This document shows, one piece after another, positions 1 to 6,257 of a stretch of DNA of 8,486 nt. The stretch comes from Lentimicrobium sp. (GTDB lineage: Bacteria; Bacteroidota; Bacteroidia; Bacteroidales; Lentimicrobiaceae). The notes beneath the pieces are model-generated. The model saw nothing but the letters and a program-made list of their open reading frames with translations, was not told the DNA's origin and did no database searches. Positions within the stretch are counted from its first letter, which is position 1. Each line of letters opens with the position of its first letter. The DNA lies in contig JAAXUD010000086.1 in the NCBI GenBank assembly GCA_013336205.1, forward strand, positions 1-8,486, in the 5' to 3' direction. A program made the translations under genes and the position numbers.

Positions 1-408
1 GGAAGTGCCTATATCTATTTATGTTATGGTGTTCATTCGCTTTTTAATGTGGTAACGAATGAGCTGGGGGTTCCACATGCTGTTCTTATCAGGGGTATAT
101 TCCCGGTTGATGGAATTGGAATTATGCAGCAGCGTATCGGCCGTGAACTGGATTATAAAAAGGATGGCTCAGGACCGGGGAAAGTAACAAAACTGTTAGG
201 CCTGGATTATAGGATGGATGGTACTGATTTGTTGAAAAGTGAGTTGATATGGATAGAAGGGTCTGATTTCGCTTTCAATCCTGGTTTAATAAGGAATACC
301 AAACGGATTGGGGTTGATTACGCAGGGGTTGATGCGCTGTTGCCATACAGATTTATTATAACTCATAAGGAAGCCCTTCAGGAGATAAAAAAAGCCGGTC
401 AAATTTGA
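1..408 (+). CDS. 3-methyladenine DNA glycosylase, AAG/MPG family (5'-truncated by window edge)
   Basis: This is the C-terminal 135 residues of an alkyladenine DNA glycosylase, the base-excision-repair enzyme that flips out and removes alkylated purines such as 3-methyladenine. The frame is open from base 1, so the start lies outside the window; the GTG at 49 is internal. The visible part opens with AYIYLCYGVHSLFNVVTN, the conserved AAG strand (human YVYIIYGMYFCMN). Y6 and N16 match the human base-pocket residues Tyr159 and Asn169, and R31 (LIRG) matches Arg182. The RIGVDYAG and LPYRFII stretches near the C-terminus are also typical. Bacterial members are usually about 190-210 residues, so roughly the first third, with the catalytic Glu, is missing here only because of the window edge. 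The stop codon lies in the loop of the downstream hairpin terminator. Family assignment is firm; substrate range is inferred. Confidence 0.93.
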   Translation, partial: GSAYIYLCYGVHSLFNVVTNELGVPHAVLIRGIFPVDGIGIMQQRIGRELDYKKDGSGPGKVTKLLGLDYRMDGTDLLKSELIWIEGSDFAFNPGLIRNTKRIGVDYAGVDALLPYRFIITHKEALQEIKKAGQI

Positions 409-422
409 GACCGGCTTTTTTT
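387..422. terminator. Bidirectional intrinsic terminator between the glycosylase and HU genes
   Basis: A perfect hairpin has left arm 387-400 (A7 then GCCGGTC), loop 401-408 and right arm 409-422 (GACCGGC then T7). It has a U-run when read on either strand, so it can end transcription of both convergent genes. The glycosylase stop codon (406-408) lies in the loop, and the last codons of that gene form the left arm. Confidence 0.92.
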
Positions 423-442
423 AGTTTTGGGTTGTTACAGGC

Positions 443-715
443 TTATTTTACATTCTTTGAAAGCTCAGCGCCTGGCTTGAATTTAACAACTTTTTTAGCA
501 GCGATCTTGATTTCTTTGCCGGTTTGTGGGTTACGGCCTTTGCGTGCAGCACGTTTTGAAACAGAGAAAGAACCAAAACCAACCAATGCAACGCGGTCAC
601 CTTTTTTAAGGCTTTTCGATGTTGCTGAAACAAAAGCGTCGAGTGCTTTTTTTGAGTCGGCTTTTGTGAGTCCTGATTCTGCTGCAATAGCAACAATCAA
701 TTCCTGTTTGTTCAT
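443..715 (-). CDS. HU family DNA-binding protein
   Basis: This 90-residue nucleoid protein would bind and bend double-stranded DNA as a dimer. Its length is exactly that of canonical HU. It starts MNKQELIVAI, has two N-terminal helices (about 3-38), then the HU signature GFGSFSVSKRAARKGRNPQT (46-65). The beta-arm carries the DNA-intercalating proline P63, and the protein ends FKPGAELSKNVK. The frame extends upstream to 787, but I chose the ATG at 715 because it gives the canonical HU N-terminus, has AGGA about five bases upstream, and the longer form would run through the promoter. The gene has its own Bacteroidota-type promoter at 758-787. It lies about 180 bases downstream of fmt on the same strand and ends at a two-way terminator. 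HU versus an IHF-like paralogue cannot be settled from sequence alone, but it looks like HU. Confidence 0.96.
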   Translation of the reverse strand: MNKQELIVAIAAESGLTKADSKKALDAFVSATSKSLKKGDRVALVGFGSFSVSKRAARKGRNPQTGKEIKIAAKKVVKFKPGAELSKNVK

Positions 716-757
716 TTTTCCTGATTTTAAATTAATACTATATTGGATAACCTTACG

Positions 758-787
758 CAAATATAAGCTATTATCGTTTAAAATCAA
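758..787 (-). promoter_or_regulatory. Bacteroidota-type promoter for the HU gene
   Basis: On the minus strand TATATTTG (758-765) matches the -7 consensus TAnnTTTG exactly. A TTG -33 core lies at 785-787, with a spacer of exactly 19 bases (766-784). Transcription should start a few bases downstream of the -7 box, leaving a leader of about 35-40 bases before the ATG at 715. Confidence 0.7.
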
Positions 788-896
788 GTGTTTTGGGCCA
801 AAACATTAAAAAAAGTTAATAAAACCGGGGGTTTGTTAATAACTTAGGCCTGATATAGCCGTGTTCAGGGCATTTAGAGATAGTGTTTTTATGCGG

Positions 897-1850
897 TTAC
901 ACCTCAAAACGAAGTAAATCAGACCTTAAACCTCTGAGAAATTCGTCTGTTTTCATTGCTTTTTTTCCTGAAGCCTGGATTTCCAGCAATTCAACTTCAC
1001 CTTCGGAGCATGAGACAATCATCCTGCTGTTATTCAATATAAGGACTTCTCCGGGCATAGTTTTGCCGATGGTAGGTGGAAGTGTCGAGCCAAGTATTTT
1101 TACCTCCAGCGGGCCTTTCTCAGTTATAAGATTAGAATAGGCGCCCGGATAAGGACTAAGCCCTCTTATAAGGTTGTGCACGTCTACAGCGGATTTTTTC
1201 CAGTCAATCTGACAATGCTCCCTGAAAATCCTGGGTGCCGGTTTAAGATCTTCCGGATTGTTTGGTTGATCGATGACAGTACAACTACCATCAGCAATTG
1301 CTTTCACTGTTTCAACCACAAGCTCAGCCCCGGTAATCATCAACCGGTCATGTATGTCTCCTGCTGTTTCATCAGGGCCTATTTTAATATTCCGGTTCAT
1401 TATTATTTTACCTGTATCTATACCCGAATTAATAAAAAAGGTTGTTACCCCGGTTTCCACTTCTCCGTTAATTACTGCATGGTTAATAGGAGCGGCCCCC
1501 CTGTATTGGGGCAGAAGTGAGGCATGCAGGTTAAAAGTGCCAAATTCAGGCATCATCCAAACCTGATCAGGAAGTTTTCTGAAAGCCACTACAATAAAAA
1601 GGTTTGCCTTAAGAGATTGTAAATCGGAGATAAATTCTTGGTTTTTAAGGCTTTCCGGCTGCAATACTGGCAGGTTTTGGCTTATGGCGAACTTTTTAAC
1701 CGCAGATTCTTTAAGTTTTAGTCCTCTGCCTGCAGGTTTGTCAGGCACAGTAACCACTGCGGCAATTTCAAAGTTATGTTCGATCAATTGCCTGAGTGGC
1801 TCTACTGCAAACTCAGGTGTACCCATGAAAATAATCCGCAATTTATTCAT
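897..1850 (-). CDS. fmt: Methionyl-tRNA formyltransferase
   Basis: Fmt transfers a formyl group from 10-formyl-tetrahydrofolate to initiator Met-tRNA in the cytoplasm, needed for normal bacterial translation initiation. The 317-residue length is normal. The N-terminus (LRIIFMGTPEFAVEPL, 4-19) is typical. The catalytic domain (about 1-190) holds the Asn-His-Asp triad: N107 and H109 in FNLHASLLPQYRGAAPINHA, and D145 in NSGIDTGKII. The C-terminal tRNA-binding domain begins near PAPRIFREHCQIDW and includes IRGLSPYPGAY. The ATG at 1850 gives the expected start. The gene stands behind a terminator at 1931-1958 and so probably has its own promoter, but I see only poor matches (for example TAATTTTA). 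No strong terminator follows it; only a T-run-less imperfect hairpin is present before the HU promoter. Confidence 0.97.
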   Translation of the reverse strand: MNKLRIIFMGTPEFAVEPLRQLIEHNFEIAAVVTVPDKPAGRGLKLKESAVKKFAISQNLPVLQPESLKNQEFISDLQSLKANLFIVVAFRKLPDQVWMMPEFGTFNLHASLLPQYRGAAPINHAVINGEVETGVTTFFINSGIDTGKIIMNRNIKIGPDETAGDIHDRLMITGAELVVETVKAIADGSCTVIDQPNNPEDLKPAPRIFREHCQIDWKKSAVDVHNLIRGLSPYPGAYSNLITEKGPLEVKILGSTLPPTIGKTMPGEVLILNNSRMIVSCSEGEVELLEIQASGKKAMKTDEFLRGLRSDLLRFEV

Positions 1851-1930
1851 GCCTGATTTCTTAAAGGTTTTTAATTTCAGTAAAATTAAGTGATAATGCC
1901 TGCAAGAAAGAGCTACAGGTCAAAATAAAA

Positions 1931-1958
1931 AAAACACCCTTTTGATGGGTGTTTTTTT
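1931..1958. terminator. Intrinsic terminator downstream of the TPR gene
   Basis: The stem AAAACACCC (1931-1939) pairs with GGGTGTTTT (1947-1955) around a 7-base loop. The T-run on the plus strand extends to 1958, and A-residues extending left of 1931 give a U-run on the minus strand. It lies about 20 bases past the stop codon of the minus-strand TPR gene and separates that gene from fmt. Confidence 0.88.
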
Positions 1959-1978
1959 AACAATCCAATAAGAATTAT

Positions 1979-2659
1979 TTATTGACCTTTAAGTCTGCTT
2001 ATATACTTGTCAACATCACGTGCTTCAGTACTGCGTGGAAATTCCAGGCGGATACGGTCGTAGGCTTTCAGGGCATCTTCTTTCTTTCCAAGGTCTTCAA
2101 AAGCCCATGCTGCTTTCTGCAGGAAAACAGGGGTTGTGAAATCATTAATCCTCAGATCAGCTGCTTTCAGGTAATACTCAGCAGCTTTGTCAGCCTTGCC
2201 AAGTTCCATATAAGCATCTCCGATTGCACCTTTAGCCATTGGAGCGACAAGCTCATCTTTCAAACTGAATTTTTCAAGATGATCAATAGCATCCTGAAAT
2301 TTACCGTCATTAAGAAGGATGATTCCTGTATAATAATGAGCAAGTTTAGCTGATTTGGTCATGCCGTAATCATCAATAATCTGAAGAAAACCAGGGTACA
2401 TTCCATCACCGTTCAACGCAAGTTTCAAAGAGTCCTGCTCAAAATATTTTTCTGCCATAAACATCTGGGATTGAGCTTCTTTTTCGCGTGGAATCAGATA
2501 AAAACGCTGAAATCCAAAGTATGCAAGTACCAGTAAAGCGATAGCACCCAATATTATAGTCAGTAGTTTTTGATTCTTCTCAATGAAAATTTCAGATTTA
2601 CTAAGGGCCTCCTCAACGGCCATAATTTTTTCTTCGGTGTTGTTGGTCTTCTTTGCCAT
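1979..2659 (-). CDS. Membrane-anchored tetratricopeptide repeat protein (YfgM-like)
   Basis: This is a 226-residue protein with a charged N-terminus (1-32), one hydrophobic anchor (about 33-50, LLTIILGAIALLVLAYFGF) and a helical repeat domain. TPR-like helix pairs are visible at about 104-130 (LAHYYTGIILLNDGKFQDAI), 140-168 (AKGAIGDAYMELGKADKAAE) and 177-207 (LQKAAWAFEDLGKKEDALKA). The layout resembles the YfgM/TPR_21 family, in which a single N-in helix displays the TPRs on the outer side of the inner membrane. E. coli YfgM is an ancillary SecYEG translocon partner; that role is not shown for this protein. The ATG at 2659 lies close to a good promoter (2680-2709), so the leader is very short, with only an A-rich ribosome-binding region. 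The gene is transcribed alone and ends at the hairpin at 1931-1958. Fold class is firm; function is uncertain. Confidence 0.88.
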   Translation of the reverse strand: MAKKTNNTEEKIMAVEEALSKSEIFIEKNQKLLTIILGAIALLVLAYFGFQRFYLIPREKEAQSQMFMAEKYFEQDSLKLALNGDGMYPGFLQIIDDYGMTKSAKLAHYYTGIILLNDGKFQDAIDHLEKFSLKDELVAPMAKGAIGDAYMELGKADKAAEYYLKAADLRINDFTTPVFLQKAAWAFEDLGKKEDALKAYDRIRLEFPRSTEARDVDKYISRLKGQ

Positions 2660-2679
2660 TGCTTTTTTAATTTGTGGCG

Positions 2680-2709
2680 CAAAAGTAAGATTTTTTTTTG
2701 ATTTACCAA
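2680..2709 (-). promoter_or_regulatory. Bacteroidota-type promoter for the TPR gene, with a homopolymer in the spacer
   Basis: On the minus strand TACTTTTG (2680-2687) fits the -7 consensus TAnnTTTG and TTG (2707-2709) fits the -33 core, with a 19-base spacer (2688-2706). The spacer contains a run of nine A on the minus strand (T at 2691-2699). The start codon is about 20 bases downstream. Confidence 0.7.
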
Positions 2710-2773
2710 GTATTCATTCATTACTGCACTGATGAAAAAAAGTATTCATCAAAAAGTCGTCTTTTATGATTTA

Positions 2774-2787
2774 GCAGTGATAACTGC
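2774..2787. repeat. Small perfect inverted repeat in the divergent intergenic region
   Basis: GCAGT-GATA-ACTGC is a 5-bp perfect inverted repeat between the divergent TPR and Thx genes. A second one, TGATGAA/TTCATCA (2730-2736 and 2745-2751, 8-base loop), and a direct repeat AAGTATTCAT (2708-2717 and 2740-2749) lie nearby. There is no coding potential. These could be operator half-sites or chance in AT-rich DNA. Confidence 0.3.
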
Positions 2788-2882
2788 CTGTTTAAAATTG
2801 CAGATAACCGGAATTGCAGACATTAAATGCGCTCAACAGATAAAAAATGCTGATTAGCTGACGTTTTTTTTTAATTCTTTTG

Positions 2883-2890
2883 TACCTTTA
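2883..2890 (+). promoter_or_regulatory. Possible -7 box for the Thx gene
   Basis: TACCTTTA differs by one base from the TAnnTTTG -7 consensus and lies about 37 bases upstream of the ATG at 2927, a sensible leader length. The -33 position around 2860-2866 has only a T-rich run after GACG and no clear TTG, so the call is weak. Confidence 0.3.
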
Positions 2891-2926
2891 CAAATTATCC
2901 AAAAAACAATGTAAATATCTGAGAAT

Positions 2927-3181
2927 ATGGGAAAAGGAGACAAAAAATCAAAACATGGCAAGATTATCATGGGTTCTCATGGAGTCAGAAGGCCCCGGCG
3001 AAAAAAAGCGACTAAAGGAATTGCTCCGGTTGCAGATGCCAAACCCGAAATAGCTATCGTGAAATCAAAAGTCAAAGAATCTGAACCAAAACCTAAAGCC
3101 CCTAAGAAAACAAAAACAGAGGAAAAGCCTGTAATAGATGTAGTTGCTGATAAAGTTGAAACACCTGCTGCTGAAGAATAA
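2927..3181 (+). CDS. 30S ribosomal protein Thx (bTHX) with long C-terminal extension
   Basis: This is an 84-residue basic protein. The N-terminal core MGKGDKKSKHGKIIMGSHGV followed by RRPRRKK (to about residue 27) matches the Thx family of small 30S proteins, first known from Thermus, where the mature peptide is only about 26 residues and sits in the head of the small subunit to stabilise rRNA. The initial MGKGD and KxGKI...G..G.RRP pattern is characteristic of bacterial Thx proteins, including those of Bacteroidota. Residues 28-84 form a low-complexity tail rich in Lys, Pro, Ala, Val and Glu. The tail starts basic and ends acidic (PAAEE), and is probably disordered. The gene is monocistronic, diverges from the TPR gene and ends at a strong hairpin. 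The core assignment is fairly firm; the role of the tail is unknown. Confidence 0.85.
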   Translation: MGKGDKKSKHGKIIMGSHGVRRPRRKKATKGIAPVADAKPEIAIVKSKVKESEPKPKAPKKTKTEEKPVIDVVADKVETPAAEE

Positions 3182-3203
3182 CTTCAATTTGATAAGTTTT
3201 ATT

Positions 3204-3237
3204 AAAGCCTCTATTTTAATAAATGGAGGCTTTTTTT
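3204..3237. terminator. Bidirectional intrinsic terminator between Thx and the MurD-family gene
   Basis: A 13-bp stem (3204-3216 with 3221-3233, one G-T wobble) has a TAAT loop, core AAAGCCTC/GAGGCTTT, and a T-run to 3237. It lies 23 bases after the Thx stop. The T-run runs into the stop codon of the convergent MurD-family gene (3236-3238). The AAA at 3204-3206, just past the arm on the minus strand, gives a shorter U-tract there, so termination may be weaker in that direction. Confidence 0.9.
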
Positions 3238-4609
3238 ATGCCCCAACAAGTTTTTTAAAACATTTTCCCCGCTCTTCAAAGTTTTTAAAACTATCATAAC
3301 TTGAAGCGGCAGGTGAAAGAAGGCAGGTTCCATTTTCTGGTGTTAGTGTGATTGCTGCGAAAACTGCCTTGCTGAAGTCATTTTCAAAAATTGCATTTTC
3401 AGGATTTCCCCCTCCTCTGATAAATTCATCAAAGATACGTGAGCCGGCAGGGCCGGTGAAAACGATTTTTTTATCAGTAAATGTAGTTAAGCATTCAATG
3501 AGGATGGAATAATCTATGCCTCTGTCAAAACCTCCAAGAATAAGTGTATCAACCTGCTTAATGGTTTTGAGTGCAGCAATTGTTGCTTCAGGAATGGTTG
3601 AAATAGAGTCGTTGAAAAACCTTTTTTTATTAAATGTTCCAACAAATTCAATTCTATGCTCAAGTGGATTAAAAGATGAAACTCCTGACACAATAGCTTT
3701 CAACGGCACATCCATTAAAGCAGCAGCAGCAGCAGCAACACTGATATTAATAAGGTTGTGCGTCCCTTTAAGTTTAGTTTCGGGCAAGACCGGGATAAGA
3801 ACCCGTTCCTCATCGTCTGTTTTCAATACAATATTACTTCCTGACACACCAATGCCATCGCCTTTAAAAGCTTCATTGAAAACCGGCAGATTTCTTGAAA
3901 TTAGTTTATTCCGGCTCAATAGCTCCATTGTATTTGCATCGAATGCTGTCCACAGGAAGTAGTCATTTTCAGATTGCTTAAGTCCTATCTGAAGTTTGGC
4001 CATCTGGTAATCGTAGAAGGAACTGTAATGATCAAGGTGTTCCTGGTAGAGGTTTAACAAAATGCCGATGTGCGGGCCCTTCGTTATATATTCTAATTGG
4101 TGTGACGATAATTCGCAAACAATTCTGGTTTCGGGGGTAATGTTTGGAATAAGGTCAAAAAGCGGGACTCCGATATTGCCGGCCAGAAGCGTGTCAGATG
4201 TGTGAGTTTTAATAATATGATAAAGCAGGCTGGCAGTAGTGCTTTTTCCTTTTGTACCGGTAACTCCGGCTATTTGTTTTGAATAGGCCCTGAGGAAAAG
4301 GTCCGTTTGAGAACTTATTTTGTCCGGGTCAATCTTTGGATTCAGGTCTTTTAAAGATACGCCGGGCGATTTGATAATCAGGTCGAAGTTGCTAATCTGG
4401 TGAAGGTAATCAGGCCCGCTGATAACATCTATGCCTTCCTGTTTTAGTTCCGGATTTTTATCAGCTATCAAAGGATTTGAATCTGCTACTGTCAGGCTCA
4501 GCCCTATACAGTTTTCGCGGATAAATTGAAGACTGGATTTTCCTTCGCGGCCATAACCCAGTAGTAAGACCTTTTTTCCTTGAGTAACTGATTTTATCAG
4601 GGTTTTCAT
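3236..4609 (-). CDS. murD: UDP-N-acetylmuramoyl-L-alanine--glutamate ligase, MurD family (probable MurD2, L-glutamate-adding)
   Basis: This is a 457-residue Mur ligase that joins glutamate to UDP-MurNAc-L-alanine using ATP in the cytoplasmic stage of peptidoglycan synthesis. An N-terminal Rossmann-like domain (LLLGYGREGKSS, 15-26) precedes the ATP P-loop GTKGKSTT (118-125). Then come ELSSHQLE (166-173), EHLDHY (190-195), the probable carbamylated lysine K205 in YQMAKL, GTHNLIN (282-288), EHRIEF (317-322), NDSISTIPEAT (333-343), GGFDRG (359-364) and SPAASSYDSFKNFEERG (432-448). S437 and F444 match E. coli Glu-contacting Ser415 and Phe422. The familiar NDSKATN loop is altered, with Ile at the Lys position. 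The start ATG overlaps the stop of the upstream murL-like gene (ATGA, 4606-4609), implying translational coupling. That partner, and the absence of dcw neighbours, argue for MurD2, which adds L-Glu rather than D-Glu. Substrate stereochemistry is inferred from context, not shown. Confidence 0.9.
   Translation of the reverse strand: MKTLIKSVTQGKKVLLLGYGREGKSSLQFIRENCIGLSLTVADSNPLIADKNPELKQEGIDVISGPDYLHQISNFDLIIKSPGVSLKDLNPKIDPDKISSQTDLFLRAYSKQIAGVTGTKGKSTTASLLYHIIKTHTSDTLLAGNIGVPLFDLIPNITPETRIVCELSSHQLEYITKGPHIGILLNLYQEHLDHYSSFYDYQMAKLQIGLKQSENDYFLWTAFDANTMELLSRNKLISRNLPVFNEAFKGDGIGVSGSNIVLKTDDEERVLIPVLPETKLKGTHNLINISVAAAAAALMDVPLKAIVSGVSSFNPLEHRIEFVGTFNKKRFFNDSISTIPEATIAALKTIKQVDTLILGGFDRGIDYSILIECLTTFTDKKIVFTGPAGSRIFDEFIRGGGNPENAIFENDFSKAVFAAITLTPENGTCLLSPAASSYDSFKNFEERGKCFKKLVGA
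3720..3737. repeat. (GCA)6 trinucleotide repeat within the MurD-family gene
   Basis: There are six tandem GCA units on the plus strand, read as six identical GCT alanine codons on the minus strand (residues 292-297, VAAAAAALMD). Slippage here would add or remove alanines in the helix after GTHNLINIS without shifting the frame. Confidence 0.9.
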
Positions 4610-5982
4610 TGTAATTCCTGTTTTAGGATGTTAAGTAGTCCGGCTGGTACAAAATGAGATTCTTCAGTCAGGCTGAAATCGGGTTGGGAAATTCTGCCGG
4701 TAACTTTTTTTGTAAAATGGTTCAGCAAGAAGGGGAGTGGCTGGCTTTTTTCCTGTTCTAAAATCATCTGAAGCGCTTGTTTTACTTCTTCTGTAGTGCC
4801 AACACATTCAAACGGTTTAATTGCAGAAAATCCGGCAAGTTCATCAAATATCTGAAGCATATCCGGATCATTCAACATTTGGTTACCCAGAATTCTGTCT
4901 GCTTCTGTGGTGCCAAGAAAAGCTGACAACATGATATGAGTGAACATACATTTAGGGCATTTCCCGCACCAGGAATTGGTTTTACTGCCTGCATTGCAAC
5001 TCCGGAAAATCTCATGAAACGCTCTTAGCCCTGAAAAAATCCTGGCTATCTGCAATTCGCTTAATGGTCTCAGAAAGCTGAAATAATTAAAATCGTTTGA
5101 AATATATTGCTGGTAATACGCTCTGAAGTCATTTTCAAACTCGTATGACTTTGAGTATTGATGATTAATGTTTGTGCCTGGTATCGTTGATTCGTTTGCG
5201 CTACCTTCATTTGAAAGAACAATATTTCCGTATCCCGTTAATGCAGAGCACAAAAGGGTATAAAAAGCAAGCATCGCTGAAAACGGAGTATGGCCATTCA
5301 GAAAACCCTGATTGTTTATTTCAAGCAGCATAGGGTCAATTGTTCTGTTTATCGTCAGAACGTCTTCCATATTTAAACCAGCGGCAGTAACAGTTTCTAT
5401 GGTTGCACCCCGCGGATTCATGATCAGGGGCATTATTTTGTATCCATTTTTCCTGAGCAGGGAGAGGGTAACAGCTGAGTCTTTTCCTCCGCCAATGGGC
5501 ACCAGGAAATTGTTTTCAGTTTTAAAAGGCAGGGTTTGGTAGTTATTTTCTCCCTCAGATAGTAATTGAACGAACGATTCTGCATCTGCAGGTATGGAGT
5601 TCAGATAATAAAACTCTCCTAATCCATTGAAATAAAGATTTTTCCACCATTCAGCCTGAAGACTTGTAAGCCTGGCAGGCTTAACATGAATAACCGGTGG
5701 GCAGGCCGCTTTCCAATAGCTGATCAGCTCGATCATGCCAATGTTGAAGATAATATTTTCAAGCAGGGGCTTTATTTGCTCAACCCTTCCGGCAAGGTCT
5801 TTGACAAGTTTACCGGTTATAATGTTTACTTCCGGATAGAAGTGAATTTTTTTATCAATATTAAATGCAAAGTTGATAACCAGTTTGTTGTCTATAACTT
5901 TATAATTGTAGCTTTCATAATTAAAAGCCGGAAACTGATTTCGGAGACGGATATACAAATCTTCATTCAGGGAATTTGACAT
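4606..5982 (-). CDS. murL: UDP-N-acetyl-alpha-D-muramoyl-L-alanyl-L-glutamate epimerase (MurL-like)
   Basis: This is a 458-residue protein. MurL, described in Xanthomonas, epimerises the terminal L-Glu of UDP-MurNAc-L-Ala-L-Glu to D-Glu in an ATP-dependent reaction, so that D-Glu reaches peptidoglycan without free D-glutamate. Visible features are an N-terminal domain with the FPAFNYES...VINFAFNIDKKIHFYPEV pattern (17-52); a PP-loop-type nucleotide motif VPIGGGKDSAVTL (161-173); the segment SNEGSANES (257-265) and NINHQYSKSYEFENDF (271-286), a hallmark of this family; and a C-terminal CxxCxxC cluster (C339, C342, C345, in WCGKCPKCMF) preceded by C329. The GGGKDS motif resembles QueC/asparagine-synthetase ATP-pyrophosphatases. 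Full length and the HQYSKS block fit MurL much better than QueC, which is about 220 residues. It lies first in an operon with the MurD-family ligase, overlapping it by four bases, exactly the partner expected. I recognised it by motif memory, not by alignment. Confidence 0.87.
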   Translation of the reverse strand: MSNSLNEDLYIRLRNQFPAFNYESYNYKVIDNKLVINFAFNIDKKIHFYPEVNIITGKLVKDLAGRVEQIKPLLENIIFNIGMIELISYWKAACPPVIHVKPARLTSLQAEWWKNLYFNGLGEFYYLNSIPADAESFVQLLSEGENNYQTLPFKTENNFLVPIGGGKDSAVTLSLLRKNGYKIMPLIMNPRGATIETVTAAGLNMEDVLTINRTIDPMLLEINNQGFLNGHTPFSAMLAFYTLLCSALTGYGNIVLSNEGSANESTIPGTNINHQYSKSYEFENDFRAYYQQYISNDFNYFSFLRPLSELQIARIFSGLRAFHEIFRSCNAGSKTNSWCGKCPKCMFTHIMLSAFLGTTEADRILGNQMLNDPDMLQIFDELAGFSAIKPFECVGTTEEVKQALQMILEQEKSQPLPFLLNHFTKKVTGRISQPDFSLTEESHFVPAGLLNILKQELQ

Positions 5983-6033
5983 ACTTTAATGGTATAAAAT
6001 TTGCTGGTAAAATGCCTGCAAAGAGTAAAAGTA

Positions 6034-6041
6034 CAAAAGTA
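6034..6041 (-). promoter_or_regulatory. Possible -7 box for the murL-murD operon
   Basis: TACTTTTG on the minus strand matches the TAnnTTTG consensus exactly, and its position would give a leader of about 45 bases before the ATG at 5982. No clear TTG is found 19-20 bases upstream, so support is partial. The rest of the 5983-6257 divergent region is AT-rich with no reading frame I can support. Confidence 0.4.
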
Positions 6042-6257
6042 TGAAATAGCCTGAAGTCTGATGATTCTGAATATGACATAATTCATTTGTTATTTTGGGA
6101 TTTCAGATGGTTTTTACTGCTGTTTTTAAGTGACCTTTTGTCTAAAAAATGATTTATCAATGTTAGATTGTTAATAAATCGGACTACAATTTGCTAACAA
6201 ACAGTGTTTTCTGTCAATACGCAGGATTTTGACGGTGTACAACAAACAACGAAACCG

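Noticed and set aside
716..787. A longer HU protein starting at 787
   Set aside because: The extra 24 residues have no HU similarity, would run through the promoter boxes, and the ATG at 715 has the better ribosome-binding site and the canonical N-terminus.
405..809. A 134-codon plus-strand reading frame opposite the HU gene
   Set aside because: It lies antisense to a canonical HU gene and its promoter, and the translated sequence shows no family pattern. It is a shadow of the HU codons.
841..896. Terminator after fmt
   Set aside because: The best hairpin (GCCCTGA with TCAGGC on the minus strand) has a bulge, a long loop and no U-run, so it is not convincing.
4606..5982. QueC or asparagine-synthetase-like enzyme
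   Set aside because: The GGGKDS motif fits that superfamily, but the length, N-terminal domain, NHQYSKS block and adjoining MurD-family gene match MurL instead.
6204..6257. GTG start for the YqgE protein
   Set aside because: The extra 18 residues show no family similarity; the ATG at 6258 gives the usual distance to the GRILIS motif.
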